Positions 38,049 through 47,313 of a stretch of 64,000 nucleotides of DNA are shown in pieces (the stretch's first letter is position 1; each line of letters starts with the position of its first letter). The translations under genes were made by a program, and so were the position numbers. Source of the stretch: Actinomyces procaprae (lineage in GTDB: Bacteria; Actinomycetota; Actinomycetes; Actinomycetales; Actinomycetaceae); NCBI RefSeq assembly GCF_004798665.1, contig NZ_CP039292.1:1922001-1986000 (forward strand). The letters are read 5' to 3'. The notes beneath the pieces are model-generated. The model was not told where the DNA came from, made no database searches, and saw only the letters and a list, made by a program, of their open reading frames with translations.

Positions 38049-38702
38049 ATGCGCGTAGTCCTACTCGACAACCGCGACTCCTTCGTCTACAACCTGGTGG
38101 ACCAGTTCGCCTCCCTGGGGGCGGACATCGAGGTCTATCGCAACACGGCGCCGGCTAACACGGTGCTGCGGGCACTCAACCCCGCCGACGGCGCGCACGC
38201 CGATGCGGTCGGCGGCGAGCGCCCGGTGCTGTGCCTGTCCCCCGGCCCCGGTCACCCCCGCACCTCCGGGAACCTGATGGAGCTGATCAGCGCCGCCCTG
38301 GAGCGCGGTATCCCCACGCTCGGCATCTGCCTGGGCTTCCAGGCGATCGTCGAGGCCTGCGGCGGCAGCATCGGGCGGGTCGGGCCCGTGCACGGCCGCA
38401 GCGTGCGCGTGGAGCTGACCGAGGCGGGGCACGCCGACCCGGCCTTCCGGGCCCTGCCCGACGGTCGCCTGGACGTGGCCCGCTACCACTCGCTGGGCAC
38501 GCGGGAGTTGCCGCCGCCGTTGCAAGCGCTGGCGGTGACCGGGGCGGGGGATCCCGTCGGCCCCGACGCCGTCATGGCGGCCAGGCACCGCTCCCGCCCC
38601 GTCGTCGGACTGCAGTTCCATCCGGAATCGGTCCTTACCCCTCAGGGCCCCGGCATCCTGCACGCGCTCACCGCCGGCCTGGCCGCCGCGGCCGCCGCCT
38701 GA
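38049..38702 (+). CDS. trpG: Anthranilate synthase component II (glutamine amidotransferase)
   Basis: 217-aa class I glutamine amidotransferase that feeds ammonia to TrpE. Visible motifs are LLDNRDSFVYNLVDQF, LSPGPGHPRTSGN, the nucleophile Cys in GICLGFQAIVEACGG and the His-Glu pair in GLQFHPESVLT. The nucleophile elbow has Phe (GICLGFQ) instead of the more usual GICLGHQ, a variant seen in proteobacterial TrpG as well. ATG 38049 begins one base after the trpE stop. Confidence 0.95.
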   Translation: MRVVLLDNRDSFVYNLVDQFASLGADIEVYRNTAPANTVLRALNPADGAHADAVGGERPVLCLSPGPGHPRTSGNLMELISAALERGIPTLGICLGFQAIVEACGGSIGRVGPVHGRSVRVELTEAGHADPAFRALPDGRLDVARYHSLGTRELPPPLQALAVTGAGDPVGPDAVMAARHRSRPVVGLQFHPESVLTPQGPGILHALTAGLAAAAAA

Positions 38703-38750
38703 CCCCGAATAGTCAAGTATCCACGCCACTCGATCTTCAAGGAGTTCATC

Positions 38751-39833
38751 ATGACCCCCGCACCCGCTGAGAACAACGCCATGCATACCCCCGCGGTGGC
38801 CGACGCCGAGGACGCCCACCGCCTGCTGCGCGGCGTCATCCAGGGCAAGCGCCTGACCCAGGACGAGACCGGCATCGTCTTCGCCGCGCTCGGCGCCGGA
38901 GACCTGTCCGAGGCCGAGACCGCCGCCCTACTGGCCGCCCTGCACGCCCGCGGCGAGACCGCCGATGAGGTGGCCGGCGCCGCGAGCGCCTTCCGCGACG
39001 CCGCCCGTCCCTTCCCCGAGGTCACCTTCCCGCTGGTGGACGTCGTCGGTACTGGTGGCGACGGCGTGGGCACCATCAACATCTCCACCGGCGCGGGCAT
39101 CGTGGCCGCCTCCATGGGCGTGTCCGTGGCCAAGCACGGCAACCGGGCCGTGTCCTCCAAGACCGGCGCCGCCGACGTCGTCGCCGCCCTGGGCCTGCCC
39201 CTGGACGTCACCCCCGAGCAGGCGGTGGAGATCCTGGCCCGCGACCACTTCACCTTCCTGTTCGCCCAGGCCTACCACCCGGCCATGCGGCACGTGGCCC
39301 CGATCCGCAAGGCCCTGGCCACTCCGACGATCTTCAACGTGCTGGGCCCCCTGCTCAACCCCGCCCACCTGACCTACCAGCTGATGGGTGTGGCCGACCC
39401 GGACATCCTGGACATGATCGCCCAGACCATGGTCAAGCTGGGCCGCAAGCGCGCCCTGATCGTGCACGGCGCGGGCACCGATGAGATCGCCGTGCACGGC
39501 CCCACCCAGGTGCGGGAGGCCACCCCGCGCGGAGTCAAGGCCTACGAGGTCACCCCCGAGGAACTGGGGGTGTCCACCTACGACCTTGCCGACGTGCTGG
39601 GCGGCGAGCCGGAGGAGAACGCCGCCCTGCTGCGGGAGGTCTTCGCCGGCCGGGGCGAGCCCGCCCACCGCGACGCGATCGCCGTCAACGCCGGCGCGCT
39701 GCTGTACCTGGCCGGTCCGGCCGACAACCTGGCCGACGGCACCCGCATGGCCCTGGACCAGCTGGCCAGCGGCCGGGTCGCCGAGCACCTGGCCTCCATG
39801 ACCAAGGCCGCCGCGGAGGGTGAGGCCCGATGA
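38751..39833 (+). CDS. trpD: Anthranilate phosphoribosyltransferase
   Basis: Transfers phosphoribosyl from PRPP to anthranilate. The 360-aa protein shows the PRPP-binding [21 protein letters not shown], the [21 protein letters not shown] loop, [27 protein letters not shown] and [18 protein letters not shown] 38751 follows AAGGAG with ideal spacing. It ends in an ATGA overlap with trpCB. About 15 extra N-terminal residues precede the usual first helix. Confidence 0.96.
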   Translation: MTPAPAENNAMHTPAVADAEDAHRLLRGVIQGKRLTQDETGIVFAALGAGDLSEAETAALLAALHARGETADEVAGAASAFRDAARPFPEVTFPLVDVVGTGGDGVGTINISTGAGIVAASMGVSVAKHGNRAVSSKTGAADVVAALGLPLDVTPEQAVEILARDHFTFLFAQAYHPAMRHVAPIRKALATPTIFNVLGPLLNPAHLTYQLMGVADPDILDMIAQTMVKLGRKRALIVHGAGTDEIAVHGPTQVREATPRGVKAYEVTPEELGVSTYDLADVLGGEPEENAALLREVFAGRGEPAHRDAIAVNAGALLYLAGPADNLADGTRMALDQLASGRVAEHLASMTKAAAEGEAR

Positions 39834-42118
39834 GCGGCGCCCCCAACGCCGGCGGTGCCCGGCCTCAGCGCCGTCCGGTGGACGAGCGGCTGATCGCCAC
39901 CGGCACCGTCCTGGATGCGATCGTGGCCGCACGGCGCGAGCGCCTGCCGGAGCTGCGCGCCCGCTTCGGGCACCTGCGCGCCGAGCAGCTGGAGCCCTCC
40001 CGGCGCTCCTTCGCCGACGCCCTGCGCACCCGCAGCGGCGATCACGCCGGCCCGCGGCCCGCCCTGATCATGGAGTGCAAGTCCGCCTCCCCCTCACGCG
40101 GCACGATCCGCTCCAGCTACGATCCGGCGGCGCTGGCGCGCGCCTACGCGCCGTGGGCGGCGGCGGTGTCCGTGCTGACGGAGCCGGACCGCTTCAACGG
40201 CTCCTTCGAGGACCTGGCCGCCGTGCGCGCGGTGGTGGACGTGCCGGTGCTGTGCAAGGACTTCATCGTGGATCCCGTGCAGGTGCTGGCCGCCCGCAGC
40301 CTGGGGGCGGACGCGATCCTGCTGATGCTCTCGGTGGTGCCGGACGACGTCTACGCCGAGCTGGCGGAGCTGGCGCACTCGCTGGGCATGGAGGTGCTCA
40401 CGGAGGTGTCCACGCCTGCGGAGATGCACCGGGCCGCCGCCCTGGGGGCGCAGGTGATCGGCATCAACAACCGCGACCTGCGCACCCTGGCCACCGATGT
40501 CTCCCGCACGGAGCAGATGGCACCGCTGGCGCCGTCGGGCGTGGTGCTGGTGGGCGAGTCCGGGGTGGAGACGGCCGACGACGTGCGGCGCCTGGCCGGG
40601 CAGGTGGATGCCCTGCTGATCGGCTCGGCCCTGTCGGCGGCGCCCGACCCGGGCGTGGTCGCCGAGGTGCTGGCCACCGCCGTGCCGGTGCCCGAACGCG
40701 GTCAGGCGCGCGACGCCGCCCACGCCGCCCAAGCCACGGAACGGGTGGCCGGGGCGGAAGTCGGCCGGGCGCAGCGGGAGCACGCCGACCACACGCACCC
40801 GCGGTTGAGCGCCTACTTCGGCCCCTACGGCGGCCAGTACGTGCCGGAGCTGCTGATCCCCGCCCTGGACCAGTTGGAGGACGCCTACATCGACGCCCAG
40901 GCGGACCCGTCCTTCGCCGCCGAGCTGGACGAGCTCATGCGCCGCTACCTGGGGCGCCCAACCCCGGTGACGGAGCTGCACAACCTGCCCCGCGAGGGCA
41001 ACGCCCGCATCTTCCTCAAGCGGGAGGACCTGGTGCACGGCGGCGCCCACAAGGGCAACCAGGTGCTGGGGCAGGCACTGCTGGCCAGGCGCATGGGCAA
41101 GACCCGCATCATCGCCGAGACGGGCGCCGGCCAGCACGGCACCGCCACCGCGATGGTGTGCGCGCTGCTGGGCCTGGACTGCACCATCTACATGGGCGCC
41201 ACCGATGTGGTGCGGCAGGCCGCCAATGTGGAGCGCATGGAGCTGATGGGGGCGCGGGTGGTACCTGTGGCCAGTGGCGCCGGCACCCTGAAGGACGCCG
41301 TCAACGAGGCCCTGCGCGACTGGACCGCATCCTTCGCCACCACCCACTACCTGCTGGGCACGGCCGCCGGCGCGCACCCCTTCCCCACGATCGTGCACGA
41401 GTACCACCGCTGTATCTCCCTTGAGGCGCGCGCCCAGATCCTGGCCCTGACCGGGCGCCTGCCCGATCAGGTGATCGCCTGCGTGGGCGGCGGCTCGAAC
41501 GCGATCGGCATGTTCTCCGAGTTCATCGACGACGTCGGCGTCGGCCTGATTGGCGTGGAGCCGGCCGGCGAGGGGCTGGACACGCCCCGCAACGGCGCCC
41601 CCATCAACAACGGCACCACCGGCATCCTGCACGGGGCACGCAGCTACCTGATGCGCACCCCGGAGGGGCAGGTGGAGGAGTCCTTCTCCGTGTCGGCGGG
41701 GCTGGACTACCCCGGCGTCGGGCCCGAGCACGCCTGGCTGGCAGATTCCGGGCGGGCCCGGTACGTGGCGATCACCGACGACGAGGCGGTGGACGCCTTC
41801 CGCCTGCTGAGCCGCTGGGAGGGCATCATCCCGGCCCTGGAGTCCGCCCACGCGCTCGCCCAGGCCCTCAAGATCGCCCGCGAGACTCCGCCCGATGCCC
41901 CCACGCCGCACCTGCTGGTGTGCCTGTCCGGGCGCGGGGACAAGGACCTGGAGCAGGTGCGCATGCGCCTGGGCGGCAGCTTCTCCGAGGACTCCGCCGT
42001 CGCCCGGGCCGCCGCCATGGTGGAGCAGATGGGCAAGCGCACCGAGTACCTGTCGCTGGCGCGTGCCGGGGCGACCGCAGAGTCGGCAGCGCCGACTCAC
42101 CAGCCTGAGGAGGCCTGA
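39830..42118 (+). CDS. trpCB: Fused indole-3-glycerol phosphate synthase / tryptophan synthase beta (TrpC-TrpB)
   Basis: 762-aa bifunctional protein. Residues about 10-270 are Trp[86 protein letters not shown] and [11 protein letters not shown]. After a 50-residue Ala/Arg/Glu-rich linker, residues about 325-725 are Trp[22 protein letters not shown] lysine in [27 protein letters not shown] and VGGGSNAIG. The reading frame is continuous, with no stop or start signal between the parts. IGPS produces indole glycerol phosphate for TrpA, so fusing it to TrpB places three sequential activities together with TrpA. The ATG overlaps the trpD stop. Confidence 0.95.
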   Translation: MSGAPNAGGARPQRRPVDERLIATGTVLDAIVAARRERLPELRARFGHLRAEQLEPSRRSFADALRTRSGDHAGPRPALIMECKSASPSRGTIRSSYDPAALARAYAPWAAAVSVLTEPDRFNGSFEDLAAVRAVVDVPVLCKDFIVDPVQVLAARSLGADAILLMLSVVPDDVYAELAELAHSLGMEVLTEVSTPAEMHRAAALGAQVIGINNRDLRTLATDVSRTEQMAPLAPSGVVLVGESGVETADDVRRLAGQVDALLIGSALSAAPDPGVVAEVLATAVPVPERGQARDAAHAAQATERVAGAEVGRAQREHADHTHPRLSAYFGPYGGQYVPELLIPALDQLEDAYIDAQADPSFAAELDELMRRYLGRPTPVTELHNLPREGNARIFLKREDLVHGGAHKGNQVLGQALLARRMGKTRIIAETGAGQHGTATAMVCALLGLDCTIYMGATDVVRQAANVERMELMGARVVPVASGAGTLKDAVNEALRDWTASFATTHYLLGTAAGAHPFPTIVHEYHRCISLEARAQILALTGRLPDQVIACVGGGSNAIGMFSEFIDDVGVGLIGVEPAGEGLDTPRNGAPINNGTTGILHGARSYLMRTPEGQVEESFSVSAGLDYPGVGPEHAWLADSGRARYVAITDDEAVDAFRLLSRWEGIIPALESAHALAQALKIARETPPDAPTPHLLVCLSGRGDKDLEQVRMRLGGSFSEDSAVARAAAMVEQMGKRTEYLSLARAGATAESAAPTHQPEEA

Positions 42119-42119
42119 G

Positions 42120-42989
42120 ATGAGCCGTTATCCCGCCATGTTCTCCCGCCTGGCCGACGCCGGTGAGGGCGCCTTCGTGCCCTTCGTCATGGTCGGCGAC
42201 CCCACCCCCGCAGCCTCGGAGGCGATTATCGAGGCGCTGATCGACGGCGGCGCGGACGCCCTGGAGCTGGGCACGCCCTTCTCCGATCCGGTGGCCGACG
42301 GGCCGACGATCCAGCGCGCACACCTGCGTGCGCTGAACGCCGGGGGGAGCTTTGCCGACTGTCTGGACGTGGTGGCGCGGGTGCGTGCACGCCACCCTCA
42401 GCTGCCCATCGGCATGCTCATCTACGGCAATGTGCCCTTCGCGATCGGGCTGGAGGAGTTCTACGCCCGCTGCGCCGCTGCCGGCATCGACTCGGTGCTG
42501 CTGCCTGACGTGCCGGTGCGCGAGTCGGCGGAGTTCTCCGCCGCCGCCGCGGCCGCCGGAATTGACGCCGTGTACATCGCCCCGCCGTCGGCGACCGCCC
42601 AGACCCTCGACGCGGTCGCCAAGGCCTCCCGCGGCTACGTGTACGCGGTCTCCCGGGCCGGGGTGACCGGGACCGAGCGCGCCTCCTCCACCGTGGGCCT
42701 GGCGCAGTCGGTGGCGCGGCTGCGGCAGGATGCGGCCGCCCCGGTGATGCTGGGCTTCGGCATCTCGGCCCCCGCGCAGGTGGCCGAGGCGATTGCCGCG
42801 GGCGCCGACGGGGCCATCTCCGGATCGGCGACCGTGAAGATCATCGAGTCCCACGTGCCGACGCTGGCCCGCCTGGTGCAGGAGTCCGGTGAGGACTCCC
42901 CCGAGTACGCCGCCGCCCTGGAATCGCTCCAGGGCGAGCTGCGCGACTTCGTCGCCACCATGAAGGCCGCCACCCGCCGAGATCGGTAG
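42120..42989 (+). CDS. trpA: Tryptophan synthase alpha chain
   Basis: Cleaves indole-3-glycerol phosphate to indole and G3P, passing indole to TrpB. The 289-aa TIM barrel has the catalytic Glu in GADALELGTPFSDPVADGPTIQ, catalytic Asp in VLLPDVPVRES, YVYAVSRAGVTG and LGFGISAPAQVAEA. ATG 42120 lies one base after the trpCB stop. The last codons (RRDR) and the TAG stop are supplied by the first unit of a 23-bp repeat array (42977-43067), so the natural C-terminus has been replaced or extended. Confidence 0.96.
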   Translation: MSRYPAMFSRLADAGEGAFVPFVMVGDPTPAASEAIIEALIDGGADALELGTPFSDPVADGPTIQRAHLRALNAGGSFADCLDVVARVRARHPQLPIGMLIYGNVPFAIGLEEFYARCAAAGIDSVLLPDVPVRESAEFSAAAAAAGIDAVYIAPPSATAQTLDAVAKASRGYVYAVSRAGVTGTERASSTVGLAQSVARLRQDAAAPVMLGFGISAPAQVAEAIAAGADGAISGSATVKIIESHVPTLARLVQESGEDSPEYAAALESLQGELRDFVATMKAATRRDR

Positions 42990-43067
42990 TTGTTACACAC
43001 CGAGATCGGTAGTTGTTACACACCGAGATCGGTAGAAGTTACGTACCGAGGTCGGTAGAAGTTACGT
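42977..43067. repeat. Four 23-bp tandem units (CCGAGATCGGTAGTTGTTACACA type)
   Basis: Units begin at 42977, 43000, 43023 and 43046 and share CCGAGATCGGTAG plus a TTGTTAC or AAGTTAC tail. The first unit contains the trpA stop TAG. The array ends exactly where a MITE-like element begins (43068). Confidence 0.88.
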
Positions 43068-43349
43068 GGCTCTTCGCGCTTGCGGGTGTGGTGAGCTGAT
43101 GGGAGCTCATACGCTCCGTCTGACAGTGCGTGTGTTGCGGTTGACGGTTCGGCACATCCGACGACGGTTCGTGGGGTAGGTGTACGTACCATCGTCGTTC
43201 ATGACGAACCGTTGGTGCTACCTGACGACCCGTCACCCGAACACGACCACCTGGTAGGCCGGCCCCCGTCGAGTAGAGCCCCGAACCCGACCACCACACA
43301 GCAGCCCGAGTCCGAACCACCACGCTCGCACCCACAAACACCAACAGCC
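43068..43349. mobile_element. 282-bp MITE-like element with diverged ISL3-type ends
   Basis: The left end GGCTCTTCGCGCTTGCGGGT (43068) and the right end (complement GGCTGTTGGTGTTTGTGGGT, finishing 43349) match imperfectly, about 17 of 23 positions. The interior includes GACGGTTCGGCAC and TACGAACC-like motifs also found in the 7828 element. No target duplication is evident. The remaining space to 43671 contains no gene I can support. Confidence 0.5.
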
Positions 43350-43671
43350 ACTTGCGCGCCGAGAATCACCGCAGTTCGCCATGCGGACGGGCCTGGATTG
43401 TCGGCTCCGCCCCGTCCTATGGTCAGAGCCGTGTTCAGTACTCTCCCGCTCCGTTCGGTCGTCCGTGCAGTCGGCGGCCGTTCCGGCGCGGCCGAGATGT
43501 GTATGTGTCGCGGTATCCGCATCACCGCTGCCGACTGACACGCCCTTCCCTTGACACGAGCTGCGTCGGCAGGTGCCTGCCGACGACTCCTCCTGTGTCT
43601 GTCCCTCTAACGGGCCCCAATTGTCGGGGCAGGTCCTGACGTGTACGCAGCAGTACCCGAAAGGTCTGCCC

Positions 43672-43869
43672 ATGCCCCCTACCAGTAACACGGGCCGTAA
43701 TACCAAGACCGCGGACGGCCACGTGGACGCACCACCCACCACCGTCCTCCCGCCCGACGGCGACGGAAAGTTCTCCCTGAGCGAGGACTGGGTCGCCACC
43801 ATCACCGGGCTCGCCCTGCTCGGCCTGGCCCTGCTCGGCATCATCCCGAACATCTCGGGGTGGTTGTGA
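43672..43869 (+). CDS. Small single-helix membrane protein preceding the YeiH-type exporter
   Basis: 65 aa: a polar Thr/Pro-rich start, then FSLSEDWVATITGLALLGLA, LLGIIPNISGWL at the end. The SEDW plus hydrophobic helix resembles the N-terminal first segment of many longer YeiH-family exporters, so it may be a split-off first helix or accessory subunit (inference). Its TGA overlaps the ATG of the exporter gene (ATGA), implying coupled translation. ATG 43672 has AAGG eight bases upstream. Confidence 0.65.
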   Translation: MPPTSNTGRNTKTADGHVDAPPTTVLPPDGDGKFSLSEDWVATITGLALLGLALLGIIPNISGWL

Positions 43870-45074
43870 TGAGTGCTCCCGCCCGCGTCAACACGCCCGC
43901 GCCCGCTGCTGTCGGCCCCGACGCCGAGCCCACCCCGGACGCCCGCCCGGAGGCCACCTCCCCGGGCTGGACGCTGCTCGGTGTCATCGTCGTCGTCGGC
44001 CTGGGCGCCGCCGTCGACTACCTGGACAGTCACGTCCCCGCCTGGAGCGAAGGCACCTGGTTCGGCGGAATCGCCGGGTCGATCGAGTTCCCCGTCTACG
44101 CCATCGCCCTGGGCTTCGCCGCCAATGCTCTCCTATCGGCGCTCGGCGTCATCGACCGCCTCTCGGCGGCGTTCCGCACCGAGTTCTTCATCAAGACGGG
44201 GCTCGTACTCCTGGGGTCGACCGTCAACATCAACGTGATCGTCTCCGCGGCGGCACCGGCGATCATTCAGGCCCTGCTCATGATCTCCACGGTCTTCCTG
44301 TTCACCTGGTGGATCGCCGGCCTGCTGCGCGTCGAGCCGCATCTCAAGGCCCTGTTGGCCACGGCACTGTCGATCTGCGGGGTCTCGGCCGCCGTGGCGG
44401 CGGCAGGCGCCGTCAACGCCAAGCGCGAGCAGCTCGCCTACACGGCCGGGCTCGTCGTGGTCTTCGCCCTGCCGAGCATCTTCCTGCTGCCGTGGCTCGC
44501 CGCCCTCCTGGGACTGTCCGCGCCGGTGGCGGGGGCCTGGATCGGCGGAAACATCGACACCACGGCGGCGGTGACCGCCGCGGGGGCCGTCGCCGGCGAG
44601 GACGTGCTCGAGTTCGCCGCGATTGTGAAGATGACGCAGAACGCTCTCATCGGCTTCGTTGCCGTGGGCCTGTCCCTCTGGTTCGCCCTGCGCGTGGACC
44701 GCCGTGGCGCCGACGGCACCGCCGCCTCTGCGACCCGCCCCGGTTGGCGCGAGGTCTGGCAGCGCTTCCCGAAGTTCGTTCTCGGCTTCATCGCCGCGTC
44801 GGTGCTGGTCTCCGCCATTGCCGCCGCCGCGCCCGGCCTGGTCGCGGACGGGAGCAGCTGGTTGAGCACCGGTCTGGCCTCCGCCAAGGCGCTCCAGACC
44901 CTGTGCTTCACACTGGCCTTCGTGTCGATCGGCCTGGAGTTCCGCGTCGGTGCCCTGCGGGAGGCCGGCTGGAAGCCCGTGCTGGTGTTCCTCGCCGGCA
45001 CGCTCTGCAACCTGGTGGTCGGCCTGCTGTACGCCCAGGCACTGTTCGGCTGGATCTTCGGAGGACTGTTCTGA
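43869..45074 (+). CDS. Putative sulfate exporter family transporter (YeiH-like)
   Basis: 401-aa polytopic membrane protein of the Cons_hypoth698/YeiH family (PF03601). About ten helices are visible, with family motifs IEFPVYAIALGFAANALLS, FFIKTGLVLLGSTVNINVIVS, LLATALSICGVSAAVAAAGAV, AGAWIGGNIDTTAAVTAAGAV, FAAIVKMTQNALIGF and FVSIGLEFRVGALREAGWKPV. Substrate is not established for most members; sulfate and other anions are proposed. ATG 43869 overlaps the stop of the preceding small membrane protein. Confidence 0.88.
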   Translation: MSAPARVNTPAPAAVGPDAEPTPDARPEATSPGWTLLGVIVVVGLGAAVDYLDSHVPAWSEGTWFGGIAGSIEFPVYAIALGFAANALLSALGVIDRLSAAFRTEFFIKTGLVLLGSTVNINVIVSAAAPAIIQALLMISTVFLFTWWIAGLLRVEPHLKALLATALSICGVSAAVAAAGAVNAKREQLAYTAGLVVVFALPSIFLLPWLAALLGLSAPVAGAWIGGNIDTTAAVTAAGAVAGEDVLEFAAIVKMTQNALIGFVAVGLSLWFALRVDRRGADGTAASATRPGWREVWQRFPKFVLGFIAASVLVSAIAAAAPGLVADGSSWLSTGLASAKALQTLCFTLAFVSIGLEFRVGALREAGWKPVLVFLAGTLCNLVVGLLYAQALFGWIFGGLF

Positions 45075-45101
45075 GTCTGTCAGCCGCTCACCTCAGTGTT
45101 C

Positions 45102-45794
45102 TCACGGCGCGGTCTCAGCCAGCAGCTCATCAAGCTCGACGACGCCGGTGCGCAGCGCCAGTAGCACCAGCTGCACCCGGTCGCGTGCCCCGGTCTTGGC
45201 CAACAGGTGGGAGATGTGCGTCTTCACCGTCGCCATGGACAGCCACAGCCGGTCGCAGATCTCCTGGTTGGTCAGCCCCCGGGCCACCAGCGCGAGTACC
45301 TCCGTCTCCCGCTCGGTGAGCCCACCGGGCAGCGGCGGCGGCTGGATCCGGGTTTGCTCCACCTGGCCGGCGCGTACGGCGGTCAACAACCGCCGCGTCG
45401 GTCCGGGCGAGATGACCGAGTCGCCGGCATGGACGGTGCGCACCGCCTCGATCAGCCGCTCCGGGGCCGTGTTCTTCAACAGGAACCCGGCCGCGCCGGC
45501 CTCGATGGCACCCATGACGTAGCCGTCGGTGTCGAAGGTGGTGAGTATGACGATGCGGCCCTGAGCTCCCGCCTCAATCAGGCGGCGGGTCGTGGCCAGG
45601 CCATCGAGGCCCGGCATCTGCACATCCAGCAGGATCACGTCCACGGGATCGCTCTGCGCACGCCGCAGCGCCTGGCCACCGTCGCCGGCCTGCCAGGCGA
45701 CCTCGATGTCCGGCTGCGCCCCCAGCAGCATGGCCAGCCCCGCGGTGAACAGCGGCTCGTCGTCCACCAGCGCGACCCTGATGATGGCGTTCAT
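45102..45794 (-). CDS. NarL/LuxR-family response regulator
   Basis: 230-aa regulator. The receiver domain has DDEPLFTAGLAMLL, phosphoacceptor Asp57 in VILLDVQMPGLDG, Thr in IVILTTFDTDG and Lys in GFLLKN. The GerE-type helix-turn-helix is GGLTERETEVLALVARGLTN, QEICDRLWLSMATVKTHISH. ATG 45794 overlaps the stop of the upstream kinase (ATGA). The pair lies divergent to the adjacent ABC exporter operon, a common arrangement for regulators that control the exporter. Confidence 0.93.
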   Translation of the reverse strand: MNAIIRVALVDDEPLFTAGLAMLLGAQPDIEVAWQAGDGGQALRRAQSDPVDVILLDVQMPGLDGLATTRRLIEAGAQGRIVILTTFDTDGYVMGAIEAGAAGFLLKNTAPERLIEAVRTVHAGDSVISPGPTRRLLTAVRAGQVEQTRIQPPPLPGGLTERETEVLALVARGLTNQEICDRLWLSMATVKTHISHLLAKTGARDRVQLVLLALRTGVVELDELLAETAP

Positions 45795-47143
45795 GCGGCC
45801 TGTCCCGGCTGCGCCTGGGTGAGGTGCGGCGGCGCCGGCAGGGTGACGTGCACCCGCCAGCCGCCCTCCGACCGCTCCCCGGCCCACAACCGGCCGTTGA
45901 GCGCCACCACTCGTTCGCGCATGGTCTGCAGCCCCGCTCCCCGCCGGGTGTCGTCGTCCAGCACGCCTGCGTTACCGCCTCCGGCCGATATGGGCTCCGC
46001 ATTCTCGACGACGATATCGACTCCGCCGTCCTCGCCCCGCACCCGGACCTTGGTCGGCGCAAATGCGGCATGGCGCATCACGTTGGTCAGCGCCTCCTGT
46101 ACGCAGCGGTACGCCGCCTCTCCCACCGGGGCCGGCGGCTCGGCGTCGCAGCGCAGGTCGAGGGTGAGCGGCAGGCCCGCCCGCCGCGCACCCGTAACGA
46201 GCTGTGGCACGTCGTCGAGGCCCGGACTCGAGCCGACCGGTGCCGCGCTCCCGTCCGACTGCGGCGAGGGCCGGGCCAAGGGGGATTCCCCGACGTCGGC
46301 GCGCAGCATGTCGACCAGTGAGTGCACTTCGGAGACGGAGCGCCGGCTCGTCCGCCCGATCACCGCCAGCGCCTCGGCGGCGGCCGCGGGATTGGTAGCC
46401 AGGACGGCCCGGGCGCCCTCGGCCTGCATGCCGATGACGGACAGCGAGTGCCCCAGCAGGTCGTGCACGTCCCGGGCGATGCGCTGCCTCTCGGCCACCA
46501 CGGCCAGACGCCGTTCGGCCTCCTGCTGGGCGGCCAGTACCTCTGCCCGCTCCAGGGCCTGCTCGATCCGCTCGCGAGCGCGTCGGCGCAGCAGGCCGGT
46601 CAGGACGGCGACGGTGATGAACGCCCAGCTCACCGCGAGGACGATCAGCTCAGCGCCCGGGGTGGGCGGGTCGACCACCTTGTCCGCGCGCAGGGCGCCG
46701 GCCGCGCCACCGAGGTAGCCCAGGGCCACCAGCGGCCAGGCGTGGGGGCGCGGGACACGACTCGTGCAGGTCTCCACCGCCACCAGGCAGGCGACGATGG
46801 CGAGGATGGAGAGCCCGTCGAAGATCAGTACGTGAGCGGCAAGCGCCACTCCGACGGCGACAACGGCGGCGGTCGGGGCGAGGCGGCGCAGCGCGATGGC
46901 CACGCAGCACACGGCGAGGATGATGACGTAGGCACCGGAGTCGACGAGTGCGGTGCGCAGAGCGCCGGTCGGCTGCTCCGTGATCATGGGCTGATTCCAT
47001 GCGCACACATAGGCCAGGGAGACGGCCAGCAGCATGTCGGCCACGCCCGGACGCGCCCGTGGCGGCCACCGCCGCGCGCCGCTGTCCGGCACGGCCGACG
47101 CCAACCGGCCACGCCCCGCTGCCTCGCCGTCGCGCATCCTCAT
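45791..47143 (-). CDS. Sensor histidine kinase (HisKA_3, DesK/NarX-like)
   Basis: About 450 aa. Five to six hydrophobic helices occupy residues about 35-200 (VADMLLAVSLAYVCAW, AYVIILAVCCVAIAL, AAVVAVGVALAAHVLIF, LSILAIVACLVAVE, ELIVLAVSWAFITVAVLTGLL). The dimerisation region contains the phosphoacceptor His in ERQRIARDVHDLLGHSLSVI. The ATPase domain has YRCVQEALTNVMRHA and RRGAGLQTMRERV. ATG 47143 with GAGAGG upstream is chosen; ATG 47236 is possible. It is divergently transcribed from the ABC ATPase gene, sharing a roughly 170-bp promoter region. Confidence 0.9.
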   Translation of the reverse strand: MRMRDGEAAGRGRLASAVPDSGARRWPPRARPGVADMLLAVSLAYVCAWNQPMITEQPTGALRTALVDSGAYVIILAVCCVAIALRRLAPTAAVVAVGVALAAHVLIFDGLSILAIVACLVAVETCTSRVPRPHAWPLVALGYLGGAAGALRADKVVDPPTPGAELIVLAVSWAFITVAVLTGLLRRRARERIEQALERAEVLAAQQEAERRLAVVAERQRIARDVHDLLGHSLSVIGMQAEGARAVLATNPAAAAEALAVIGRTSRRSVSEVHSLVDMLRADVGESPLARPSPQSDGSAAPVGSSPGLDDVPQLVTGARRAGLPLTLDLRCDAEPPAPVGEAAYRCVQEALTNVMRHAAFAPTKVRVRGEDGGVDIVVENAEPISAGGGNAGVLDDDTRRGAGLQTMRERVVALNGRLWAGERSEGGWRVHVTLPAPPHLTQAQPGQAA

Positions 47144-47313
47144 CCCCGCCTCTCCCCACCTGCGTAAGGGGCCCGCCCTCCACGGAGCGCTGTCCGGTAT
47201 GCGACGGTAGCGGCACGGCGGGAGTCGGGTCTTCATACCCGAGTATGAGTCCGGTGACCGAGCGCGCCCGAACTTCCGCCCCGGGCCCGATGCCGACGAC
47301 CGCGGGCGCGGGA

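Noticed and set aside
36182..38071. 629-codon minus-strand frame over trpE
   Set aside because: Shadow of trpE; the trpE frame has every family motif.
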